30,466 nt of DNA, taken from RPQJ01 sp036277615. Lineage in GTDB: Bacteria > Pseudomonadota > Gammaproteobacteria > Steroidobacterales > Steroidobacteraceae. The notes below the pieces were generated by a model, which was given only the letters and a program-made list of their open reading frames with translations, was not told the origin of the DNA and ran no database searches. The stretch is taken from positions 1 through 30,466 of the forward strand of contig DASUMQ010000184.1 in the NCBI GenBank assembly GCA_036277615.1, written 5' to 3'. Both the position numbers and the translations under genes were made by a program. The stretch's first letter is position 1; the number at the start of each line of letters is the position of its first letter. Positions 16,998-23,872 of the stretch are shown one piece after another.

Positions 16998-17756
16998 TCA
17001 GCGCCCGGTCCGGATCACGGGTGCTTGCAGCATCCGCGCCATGCGTTTCTCGAGACCTTTCGGATCGAGCGCGAGCGCGGCGCGCACTTCCACCGCCATG
17101 CGGTCGGTGTCGAGTTCGTCGATGCCGCGCGTCACCGCCTTGAGTCCGGCGCGCGCGATGTCCTCGGGCTTCTCCTTGGAGCCCTCGACGTGCGCCGCCA
17201 TCCGCGTGTCGACCGAGCCGACGATCAACGAAATCACTTGCGTGCCCTGACCCGCAAGTTCCGCGCGGACGATGCCGCCGAGCAACCGTGTCGCGGCCTT
17301 CGACGGTCCGTAGCCGCCCATGTTCGGGATGCTGACGAGCGCCGCGCCGGAGAGCACGTTGACGATAGCGCCGCCGCCGTTGCGCGCGAGGACCGGGGCA
17401 AAGGCACGGCACATCGCGAGCGTACCGAAGTAGTTGACCTCCATCTCCTGACGCGCCGCGCCCATGTCGGGCGCGCCGATCAGCAGCGTGTTGGTGAAGA
17501 GCCCGGCGTTGTTGACGACCAGGTTGACGTCGTCACACTGCTTCGCGGCCGCGGCCACCTCAGCTTCGTCGACGACGTCGAGCTTCACGGCCACGCACCG
17601 GTCGGGGAACTGCGTCACGAGGTGGTCCGCGCCGGCCGGGTCGCGCGATCCGACGTAGACGCGGCGCGCGCCGGACTCGAGCAGCACGCGCACGAAACCC
17701 TCGCCGATGCCGCGGTTGCCACCCGTCACGAGGGCGACGCATCCGTTGATGTCCAT
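16998..17756 (-). CDS. Short-chain dehydrogenase/reductase (SDR)
   Basis: A 252-residue classical SDR. The cofactor motif is TGGNRGIG (11-18) and NNAG is at 82-85. The catalytic Ser136, Tyr149 and Lys153 lie in LSGAALVSIPNMGGYGPSK. Basic residues after the second strand (GSRDP) suggest NADP preference. It oxidises or reduces a hydroxyl/keto group; the substrate is not evident. It is the last gene of a three-gene minus-strand unit with the feruloyl-CoA-synthetase-like ligase (31-base gap) and the SnoaL-like protein. GGAG stands nine bases before the ATG. It lacks the C-terminal extension of the two MFE-2-like SDRs in this window, so it is likely an alcohol or aldehyde enzyme rather than a hydroxyacyl-CoA dehydrogenase. 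Confidence 0.88.
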   Translation of the reverse strand: MDINGCVALVTGGNRGIGEGFVRVLLESGARRVYVGSRDPAGADHLVTQFPDRCVAVKLDVVDEAEVAAAAKQCDDVNLVVNNAGLFTNTLLIGAPDMGAARQEMEVNYFGTLAMCRAFAPVLARNGGGAIVNVLSGAALVSIPNMGGYGPSKAATRLLGGIVRAELAGQGTQVISLIVGSVDTRMAAHVEGSKEKPEDIARAGLKAVTRGIDELDTDRMAVEVRAALALDPKGLEKRMARMLQAPVIRTGR

Positions 17757-17787
17757 GAGGCTCGTCTCCGGTCTGTGGCCGTCCGCG

Positions 17788-19617
17788 TCAGCCCGCGGCG
17801 GCGGAAGGAACGATGATGTCCGATGCGGGAGGATCGGCGTACAGGCGCGCGACGTCGCCCGCGCGCCGCCCGAGCGTGACGCGCTGGTTGATCGTGCCCT
17901 TGTCCGAGACTTCGTGCTGGTCGGCGCTCGGCGGCTCCGTGAGCAGCACCAGGCGATCGACGCGCTCGCTGAGGCCGCGGCCCGCGTTGTACGCGGCCAG
18001 TCGTTCGGCGAGTTGGCGACGCAGTTCGGGTGTGGGCGGCGAGCGTGGCCACGCGAGCAGCGCGACGTACGCGAGGTTCTCGCCGCAGACGACGACGTCG
18101 GCGAGCAGCGGCGCCGTGGCCTCGAGCACCTCGGCGCGCACACGCCCGGCCGCCACCCACGTGCCCGTGGTGAGCTTGAACTCCTCGGCCAGGCGACCCG
18201 CGAACTTGAGACCCTTGCCGATGTCGTCCGGGTCGTGAAACTGCGCCGTGTCGCCGGTGCGATAGAAGCCCTCGTCGTCGAAGATCGCGCGATTGGCCTC
18301 TCCGCCGCCGAGATAGCCGGGCGTCACGATCTGACCGCGCACCAGCACTTCGTAGCGCGGCCCGCGCGGGACCAGCTTGAGTGTCATCCCCGGCATCGGC
18401 AGCCCGATGCCGACCTCCTCGGTCGGGAAGTAGATCGCCATGCAGCCTGACGCCGTCTCGGTGGCGCCGTAACCGGCCGTGAAGAAGATCCGCTCGCCGA
18501 TCGTCGCGACCGCGAGCCGCTGGAAGCGGTCGTACAGCGCCTGGGGCAACCCGGCACCGCCGTAGAGCGCGATCCGCAGCTTGCTGAAAAAGCGCTCGCG
18601 CAAGTCGGCGTCGGCCTCGAGCGCCTCGACCAGCATCGCGTAGCCGAACGGTACGTTGATGTGGAACGTCGGCGGAATTTCGCGCAGGTTCCGTAGCGAC
18701 TCCTCGAACAGGCCGGGCAGGGGGCGGCCCGCGTCGATGTAGAAGTTGCCGCCGCTGCAGATCGTGGCGAACTGGTTGCAGGCGCCGGACACGTGGCTCC
18801 AGGGCAGCCAGTCGAGCATCGTCTCGCTCCAGCCTGCCGTGAGCGCGAGCACCTGCCGGCCTTGCGCGACGTTCGCCGTGACCATTCGCTGCGTCTGGAT
18901 CACGGCCTTGGGCATGCTGGTCGAGCCCGACGTGAGCATGTAGAGCGCGTGCGCGTCCGGATCGAGCGCGTCGATCGAGGCGGGCACCGCCGACGTCACC
19001 GGGGTGGCCAGCACGTCGGACAGGGCGGTGGAGGGTCTCGACAACTGCGAGGGATCGCCGGTCACGATCTCGGCGTCGCCGAAGTCGACGGTCTCGAGGG
19101 CACGCTTGAACGTCGCGGTCTGCTCGGCGAAGACGACGGCCGGGCGCACCAGCCCCACGACGTGACGCAGGCGGCCGAAATCGCCCGGCATCAGCGAGTA
19201 GTTGGCGCTGACCGGGCACACCGGGGCGGCCGCCGCCATCGCGCCGAACTTGAACTCGGCGTGCGCGACCGAATTGCCGGACAGGATCAGCACCGTGCGA
19301 CCGGGTGGCAGCGCCCGGTCGAGCAGCCACTGCGTGACGGCATCCGCGGCGCGCTTGAATTCGCCGTACGTGTGGCGGATCCACGGACCGCCCGGGCCCG
19401 CGCGCTCGGCGATGCAGAGGCGATCGGGATCGCGGCGCGCCCAGTCGGCCAGCTGGGCTGGAAAATTCGGCACGAACGGCGCCAGCTCGGCGACCGGTTC
19501 GATCACGAGCGTACCGTCGGGCCGCCGCTCGACGCGCATGTCGGCCGGCGGGAAGAACGTCTCGCGGAACGGCGCGCGCGACGATGCGTCCACGTCCTCG
19601 TGATCCTGTGCCGTCAT
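17788..19617 (-). CDS. Feruloyl-CoA-synthetase-like acyl-CoA ligase
   Basis: A 609-residue adenylating enzyme of the feruloyl-CoA synthetase subfamily. It is longer than the other ligases here because of an N-terminal arm (FRETFFPPADMRVERRPDGTLVIEPVAELAPF). The P-loop is TSGSTSMPKAV (229-239). The acceptor-domain region GLKFAGRLAEEFKLTTGTWVAAGRVRAEVLEA is diagnostic, and the catalytic Lys is Lys573 in VSDKGTINQR. Characterised members activate hydroxycinnamates, but many homologues lie in terpenoid or steroid clusters with other acids, so the substrate is left open. Its ATG overlaps the stop of the SnoaL-like gene (ATGA) and has only a weak ribosome-binding site, so translation is probably coupled. 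The frame continues upstream to 20034 only as a shadow of that gene. Confidence 0.88.
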   Translation of the reverse strand: MTAQDHEDVDASSRAPFRETFFPPADMRVERRPDGTLVIEPVAELAPFVPNFPAQLADWARRDPDRLCIAERAGPGGPWIRHTYGEFKRAADAVTQWLLDRALPPGRTVLILSGNSVAHAEFKFGAMAAAAPVCPVSANYSLMPGDFGRLRHVVGLVRPAVVFAEQTATFKRALETVDFGDAEIVTGDPSQLSRPSTALSDVLATPVTSAVPASIDALDPDAHALYMLTSGSTSMPKAVIQTQRMVTANVAQGRQVLALTAGWSETMLDWLPWSHVSGACNQFATICSGGNFYIDAGRPLPGLFEESLRNLREIPPTFHINVPFGYAMLVEALEADADLRERFFSKLRIALYGGAGLPQALYDRFQRLAVATIGERIFFTAGYGATETASGCMAIYFPTEEVGIGLPMPGMTLKLVPRGPRYEVLVRGQIVTPGYLGGGEANRAIFDDEGFYRTGDTAQFHDPDDIGKGLKFAGRLAEEFKLTTGTWVAAGRVRAEVLEATAPLLADVVVCGENLAYVALLAWPRSPPTPELRRQLAERLAAYNAGRGLSERVDRLVLLTEPPSADQHEVSDKGTINQRVTLGRRAGDVARLYADPPASDIIVPSAAAG

Positions 19618-20159
19618 GATCGGTCGTACGAGAGGTCCTGGCGGTCCTTGCGCGCCAGGTGCATGCCGGGCCGTGCCGGGTCGAACAGGCCCAGGCACCA
19701 GCCTTCGTTCGAGGGCGTGTCGCGATTCCAGTCGAAGACCGTCCGGCGATGCGCGATGCGCCAGGCACCGTCGCGCCGTTCGAACCGGTCGACCAGCCGC
19801 CCGCCGGTGAAGGTGTCGGTCGCGACGTCGCCCTGTCGGAGGCGAGCGAAGGTCCAGACGTACGTCTCGACCCAGGCGACCTGGCCGCGAGCATCGAATT
19901 CGATGTGACTCGACCCGAGCAGGTGCTGCATGGGCCCCATCTGGCGGATGCGGGTCACGGCGCCGTCGACGTACTCGTGCGCGTTGCCCGTGTAGTTGCC
20001 GCCGTGCTCCTCGATCGCGTCGGCGTGGTAGCACGACCGGAGCAGCCCTGCGTCCGCACGGTCGACGCCACGCGCATAGCGCGACAGCACGTCGTGGATC
20101 TCGTCGCGGGCGAGCAGGCGCTCGAGCTTCGCTGCGGAGTCGTCCCGGTCGTCACCCAT
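19614..20159 (-). CDS. SnoaL-like (NTF2-fold) protein
   Basis: A 181-residue protein of the SnoaL_4 type, related in fold to ring-hydroxylating dioxygenase beta subunits and to scytalone dehydratase. The N-terminal helices KLERLLARDEIHDVLSRYARGVDRADAGLLRSCYHADAIEEHGG are the family signature. They are followed by HLLGSSHIEFDARGQVAWVETYVWTFAR and RLVDRFERRDGAWRIAHRRTVFDWNRD. A His/Asp/Tyr-rich pocket is typical, but the activity is unknown. The ATG at 20157-20159 has GGGGAG seven bases upstream; an upstream in-frame extension to 20231 crosses the promoter region. It is the first gene of a unit with the feruloyl-CoA-synthetase-like ligase, overlapping by four bases, and is divergent from the SDR at 20231. 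Confidence 0.83.
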   Translation of the reverse strand: MGDDRDDSAAKLERLLARDEIHDVLSRYARGVDRADAGLLRSCYHADAIEEHGGNYTGNAHEYVDGAVTRIRQMGPMQHLLGSSHIEFDARGQVAWVETYVWTFARLRQGDVATDTFTGGRLVDRFERRDGAWRIAHRRTVFDWNRDTPSNEGWCLGLFDPARPGMHLARKDRQDLSYDRS

Positions 20160-20194
20160 GCTGTGGCTCCCCGCCGATTCGTGCATCATGCCCA

Positions 20195-20214
20195 GAGGCT
20201 TGCTTAACAAGACT
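20195..20214 (-). promoter_or_regulatory. Copy 4 of shared 20-bp motif (divergent promoter region)
   Basis: On the minus strand this reads AGTCTTGTTAAGCAAGCCTC, in the 71-base gap between the divergent SnoaL-like gene (start 20159) and SDR gene (start 20231). It is the most symmetric copy: CTTGTTAAGCAAG has CTTG/CAAG arms around five bases, and AG/CT extend the symmetry outwards to 19 bases. Such dyad symmetry favours a dimeric repressor site over a simple promoter element. Confidence 0.5.
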
Positions 20215-20230
20215 GAAAGGAAATCCGCCA

Positions 20231-21175
20231 ATGGTCAAGTCGTCCGGCGACGCGCACGGGCGCGTCGTGATCGTGACCGGGGCCGGTACCGGGCTCGGTC
20301 GGGCATACGCGCTGAGACTCGCCGCCGACGGCCTGCGAGTGGTCGTCAACAATCGCCGCCGCGAGCTCGATGAGTCTGGCCGCGGCAGTGCCGACCGCGT
20401 GGTCGACGAAATCCGTGCGTCCGGTGGCAGCGCGATCGCGAACTATGACGACGTCTGCGACGAGGGCGCCGGCAGCCGCATGGTGCACCAGGCGCTCGAC
20501 GCATGGGGACGGCTCGATGCGCTGGTCAACAATGCCGGCGTCGATCAGCACGCTGCGTTTCACAGGATCGGCCTGGAGGAGTTTCGTCGCATCGTCGACG
20601 TCAACCTGATGGGCACGGTCGCGGTCACCCACGCAGTGTGGCAGCACATGCGGGAGGCGGGGCACGGTCGCGTGATCGTCTCGAGCTCCTCGGCGGGGCT
20701 GCACGGGCTCCACGGCCTGACCGCGTACGCGGCTTCGAAAGCGGCCCTGCTCGCCTTTTCGCGCTCGCTCGCGGCGGAGGGCCGCTCGCGCGACGTGTTG
20801 TGCAATGCAATAGCGCCGTATGCGGCGACGCGCATGACCTCGGCGCACGTCACGGACCCCGAGGAGCGGCGCGCGACCGCCCCGGAACTCGTCGCCCCGC
20901 TCGTGGCCGCCCTGGTAAGCGAACACTCGCGTGTGAGCGGCGAGGTGTTCGTCGTCGGCCGGGGCTGGGCCCGGCACGCCGCCGTGGTCGAACTCGACCG
21001 GCTGATCCGCGTCGGTCAAGGCGCGTCGGCCGACGATGCGTCCGCGCAACTGATGCGCGACGCACTCGTGGTACCGGGGGTGTGCCGCGAGTACCCCGAC
21101 GGTCGCGCGTCGTACGACGACTTCGGCGCACGCGTCGTCGCGCAAGGCTTGCAGCGGTGCCAAGACGCGGAGTAG
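20231..21175 (+). CDS. SDR of the MFE-2-like hydroxyacyl-CoA dehydrogenase type
   Basis: A 314-residue short-chain dehydrogenase. TGAGTGLG is at 16-23, NNAG at 100-103, and Ser153, Tyr166 and Lys170 lie in SSSSAGLHGLHGLTAYAASK. The inserted segment after the second strand (NNRRRELDESGRGSADRVVDEIRASGG) and the C-terminal tail after about residue 235 match the layout of the SDR at 8774. It is thus a second, diverged member of the MFE-2-like group. The loss of the acidic residue after strand two (VVNNRRR) suggests NADP rather than NAD. Possible roles are (R)-hydroxyacyl-CoA oxidation or oxidation of a ring or side-chain hydroxyl. The ATG at 20231 has AAGGAA upstream. It is followed after 92 bases by the TonB-dependent receptor, with the motif copy at 21184 between them. 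Confidence 0.88.
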   Translation: MVKSSGDAHGRVVIVTGAGTGLGRAYALRLAADGLRVVVNNRRRELDESGRGSADRVVDEIRASGGSAIANYDDVCDEGAGSRMVHQALDAWGRLDALVNNAGVDQHAAFHRIGLEEFRRIVDVNLMGTVAVTHAVWQHMREAGHGRVIVSSSSAGLHGLHGLTAYAASKAALLAFSRSLAAEGRSRDVLCNAIAPYAATRMTSAHVTDPEERRATAPELVAPLVAALVSEHSRVSGEVFVVGRGWARHAAVVELDRLIRVGQGASADDASAQLMRDALVVPGVCREYPDGRASYDDFGARVVAQGLQRCQDAE

Positions 21176-21183
21176 CCTACGCC

Positions 21184-21203
21184 AGTCTAATTTAGCAAGT
21201 GAC
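21184..21203 (+). promoter_or_regulatory. Copy 5 of shared 20-bp motif (upstream of TonB receptor)
   Basis: AGTCTAATTTAGCAAGTGAC lies eight bases after the SDR stop and 64 bases before the receptor ATG at 21268. It is one of the best matches to the consensus and shares GCAAGTGAC exactly with copies 2 and 6. Its position implies that the receptor has its own regulated promoter although the SDR upstream is on the same strand. Confidence 0.5.
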
Positions 21204-21267
21204 CGTCGTTGCCTTCGCGCAACCCACGCCCGACCACACCGCACGTCCGAGAAGGGGGATCTCTCTG

Positions 21268-23799
21268 ATGATTCTGCATCGCATGCTTGGTTCTGCCGGT
21301 GGCCCGACGCCGCTGGCCTGCGCCGTCGCGAGCATCCTGGCCGTCGCCGCTGCCCTGCCGGTCGCGGCCCAGGAAGGCGGGGGCCTCGAAGAGATCGTCG
21401 TCACGGCCCAGCGCCGCGAGACCGACCTGCAGACGACGCCGATCGCCATCTCGGCGTACTCCGGCGAGTCGCTCGCCGAAGACAAGATCTTCTCGGTCTC
21501 CGACCTCGCGAACAGCGTCCCGGCGTTCTCTTTGACGGCGCTATCGCCGCTGGACGCGGAACTCAACATCCGCGGCATCACCAACACGCGGCTCGACTCG
21601 CCGACGGCCGACCCGTCGGTCGGCACGTTCGTCGACGGCGTCTACATCGGCCGTACCGGCGACTACAACCTCGACTTCTACGACATCGAGCGCATCGAGG
21701 TGATCCGCGGCCCGCAGGGCGTGCTGCTCGGCAAGAACGTCGTGGGTGGCGCGCTGAGCATCATCACCGCAGCGCCCGAGTTCGAAACGTCCGGCCAGGC
21801 ACTGCTCGGGTACGGCAATTACGCGGCCACGACGGTCTCGGGCTACGTCACGGGCGGCATCACCGACAACCTCGCCGGCCGCTTCTCGATGCAGGCGCGC
21901 AAGCGCGACGGCTTCGCCGAAGACGTGCTGCATCGACGGAAGGTCGAGAACCTCGACTCGACGCAGGCCCGCGCGCAGCTGCTCTGGCGGCCCGGGGACA
22001 GCGGCTGGTCGATCCGCGGCATCGTCGACTACAACAAGGACTCCACGGACGGCATCAATACGGTCGCCGTCGCGGGCGGCACGCCCACGTGCGAGCAGGA
22101 GTATTTCCGCACGAACTGCACGCGGCCGTGGAGCAACCTGCGCGAATACCTCGGTCTCACCGATCCGCGCAAGAACGTCGCCCAGAGCCTGGAGCTCGTC
22201 GGTGACAAGCGTCGCAATCAGTACCTCGAGCGCGAGGGCTGGGGCGGTACGCTCGACATCGAGAAGGAGTTCGAGCTCTTCACGTTCAACTCGCTCACGG
22301 GTTACCGCACGACCGAGTCCCGGCAGTTCTACGACCAGACGGGTGCGGGTCCGGAAGCGCTGAACTGGAGCGTGGCGGAGTGGGGTGCATACATTGCCTG
22401 GATAAACGCCAAGTACGGCACGCGCCCGCCGACGTCGAACAATGGCGGCTTCCTGTTCGCGCAACCCGTCGTCGAGTGGCTCGACGGCGACCAACTCAGC
22501 CAGGAGTTCCGCTTCACGTCGAACAACCCGGACAGTCGCATCGACTGGATCGCGGGTCTGTACGCAAAGAAGGACAACACCGACAAGACCGACCATTTCA
22601 AAGGCGAGAATTTCCTCGGCGCCACCGCGGGTGGGCAGGCGGTCCAGACTGGCCTCTCGACGCTGAGCGGCGAGAACCGCTGGATCAACGAGGGCGAGGT
22701 CAAGAACCTGGCCGGCTTCGCGCAGATCGGCTTCAAGTTCACGCCCGCGCTCAAGCTCAGCGCCGGTGTGCGCTACACCCAGGACGAGAAGGAAGGCGTC
22801 GTCGACGGTCTCGTGATCGAAACCGGCGACCGCTTCAATCCGAACGACCCACGGGCGAACGTGACGATCGAGTCGATCTGTCGCGCGCCGGACGGCTCGA
22901 TCGTGCCGGTCGTCTCCTTCCCGACAGGTAGCGGAGCCTGCGTGGCTCCCAACCGATGGACCTACAGTGCGGGCGAAGGCTTCCGAACGGAGTATTCCGA
23001 GAAGTGGACCGAGACCACGCCGCAGGCGATCCTCGAGTGGACCCTCAACGAGGACTGGTTCCTCTACGCGACCTACGCGGAGGGCTTCAAGGGCGGCGGT
23101 TTCGACGACACGCCGGCCAACGTCGCGCAGGCTACGACGCCGTTCGACCCGGAGAAGGCGAAGAACTACGAGATCGGCTTCAAGTCCACGCTGTGGGAAC
23201 GTCGCATGCGTCTCAACGCGGCGTTCTTCATGATGGACTACACCGACCTGCAGGTGACCCAGACCAACGCGGCGTGCCTCTGCAACATCACCGACAACGC
23301 GGCGAGCGCGGAGATCAAGGGCGTCGAGGCCGAGTTCCAGCTCGCACCGATCGAAACGTTCCGGTTCTTCCTGTCGGGCTCGTACGTCGACGCGAAGTAC
23401 GAGGACTTCATCGAGTCGGCGATCAACCCGTCGACCGGACTGCCGCTCGACAGCTCGGGCAACCAGTTGCAGCGCACGCCGGACACGCAGGTCAGCACCG
23501 GCATCGACTGGGAACTGCCGCTCGGTTCCTGGGGCAATGCGCTGGACTTCCGCGTCAACTACACCTGGCAGAGCGACATGCCCTGGGCGACCGACAACAT
23601 CGCCGAGGAAGACGCCTACGGCCTCGTAGACGCCCGCATCGCGCTGTCGCCGGACGGCGCGCCGTGGGAGGTCGCGCTCTGGGGCAAGAACCTGAGCGAC
23701 GAGCTGTACCGCGTCAACATCATCTCGTTCTTCGGCGAGGAGGTCTCGCAGTTCGGCCCGCCGCGCACCTACGGCGTCGACTTCACCGTGAAGTTCTGA
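21268..23799 (+). CDS. TonB-dependent outer-membrane receptor
   Basis: An 843-residue outer-membrane beta-barrel receptor that takes up a scarce or large substrate using TonB energy. The N-terminus is a Sec signal (MILHRMLGSAGGPTPLACAVASILAVAAALPVAA), followed by the TonB-box-like EEIVVTAQRRE. The plug domain shows LNIRGI, VDGVYIGR and DFYDIERIEVIRGPQGVLLGKNVVGGALSIIT. The barrel ends in the terminal Phe of FTVKF, as expected for outer-membrane assembly. I chose ATG 21268, with AAGGGGG about ten bases upstream. The earlier GTG at 21199 would start inside the regulatory motif and put 23 residues before the signal peptide. The barrel resembles the large IroN/FepA-unlike receptors found in steroid, terpenoid and aromatic clusters of proteobacteria. 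Substrate assignment is inference from context. A strong terminator follows. Confidence 0.93.
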   Translation: MILHRMLGSAGGPTPLACAVASILAVAAALPVAAQEGGGLEEIVVTAQRRETDLQTTPIAISAYSGESLAEDKIFSVSDLANSVPAFSLTALSPLDAELNIRGITNTRLDSPTADPSVGTFVDGVYIGRTGDYNLDFYDIERIEVIRGPQGVLLGKNVVGGALSIITAAPEFETSGQALLGYGNYAATTVSGYVTGGITDNLAGRFSMQARKRDGFAEDVLHRRKVENLDSTQARAQLLWRPGDSGWSIRGIVDYNKDSTDGINTVAVAGGTPTCEQEYFRTNCTRPWSNLREYLGLTDPRKNVAQSLELVGDKRRNQYLEREGWGGTLDIEKEFELFTFNSLTGYRTTESRQFYDQTGAGPEALNWSVAEWGAYIAWINAKYGTRPPTSNNGGFLFAQPVVEWLDGDQLSQEFRFTSNNPDSRIDWIAGLYAKKDNTDKTDHFKGENFLGATAGGQAVQTGLSTLSGENRWINEGEVKNLAGFAQIGFKFTPALKLSAGVRYTQDEKEGVVDGLVIETGDRFNPNDPRANVTIESICRAPDGSIVPVVSFPTGSGACVAPNRWTYSAGEGFRTEYSEKWTETTPQAILEWTLNEDWFLYATYAEGFKGGGFDDTPANVAQATTPFDPEKAKNYEIGFKSTLWERRMRLNAAFFMMDYTDLQVTQTNAACLCNITDNAASAEIKGVEAEFQLAPIETFRFFLSGSYVDAKYEDFIESAINPSTGLPLDSSGNQLQRTPDTQVSTGIDWELPLGSWGNALDFRVNYTWQSDMPWATDNIAEEDAYGLVDARIALSPDGAPWEVALWGKNLSDELYRVNIISFFGEEVSQFGPPRTYGVDFTVKF

Positions 23800-23810
23800 G
23801 TTGAGCCCCC

Positions 23811-23850
23811 GAGGGCGGCGCCCGCGCCGGCGCCGCCCTCATTTTTTTTT
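23811..23850 (+). terminator. Rho-independent terminator after the TonB receptor
   Basis: GAGGGCGGCG (23811-23820) pairs perfectly with CGCCGCCCTC (23831-23840), with a ten-base loop that can close by two more G-C pairs, followed by A and nine T (23842-23850). It starts 11 bases after the receptor stop and lies 22 bases before the ATG of the molybdopterin oxidoreductase. It is the only classical intrinsic terminator I find in the window, and it isolates the receptor transcript from the next gene. Confidence 0.93.
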
Positions 23851-23872
23851 GGTTGCCGCGGAGGCGCGTGCG

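Noticed and set aside
20195..20214. The CTTG/CAAG symmetry read as a KstR2-type cholesterol-regulator site
   Set aside because: As I recall it, the KstR2 palindrome has CAAG before CTTG; here the order is reversed and the spacing differs, so the assignment is not supported.
21199..21267. GTG 21199 as start of the TonB-dependent receptor
   Set aside because: It lies within the conserved motif and would place 23 residues before the signal peptide. ATG 21268 has AAGGGGG upstream and begins a normal signal peptide.
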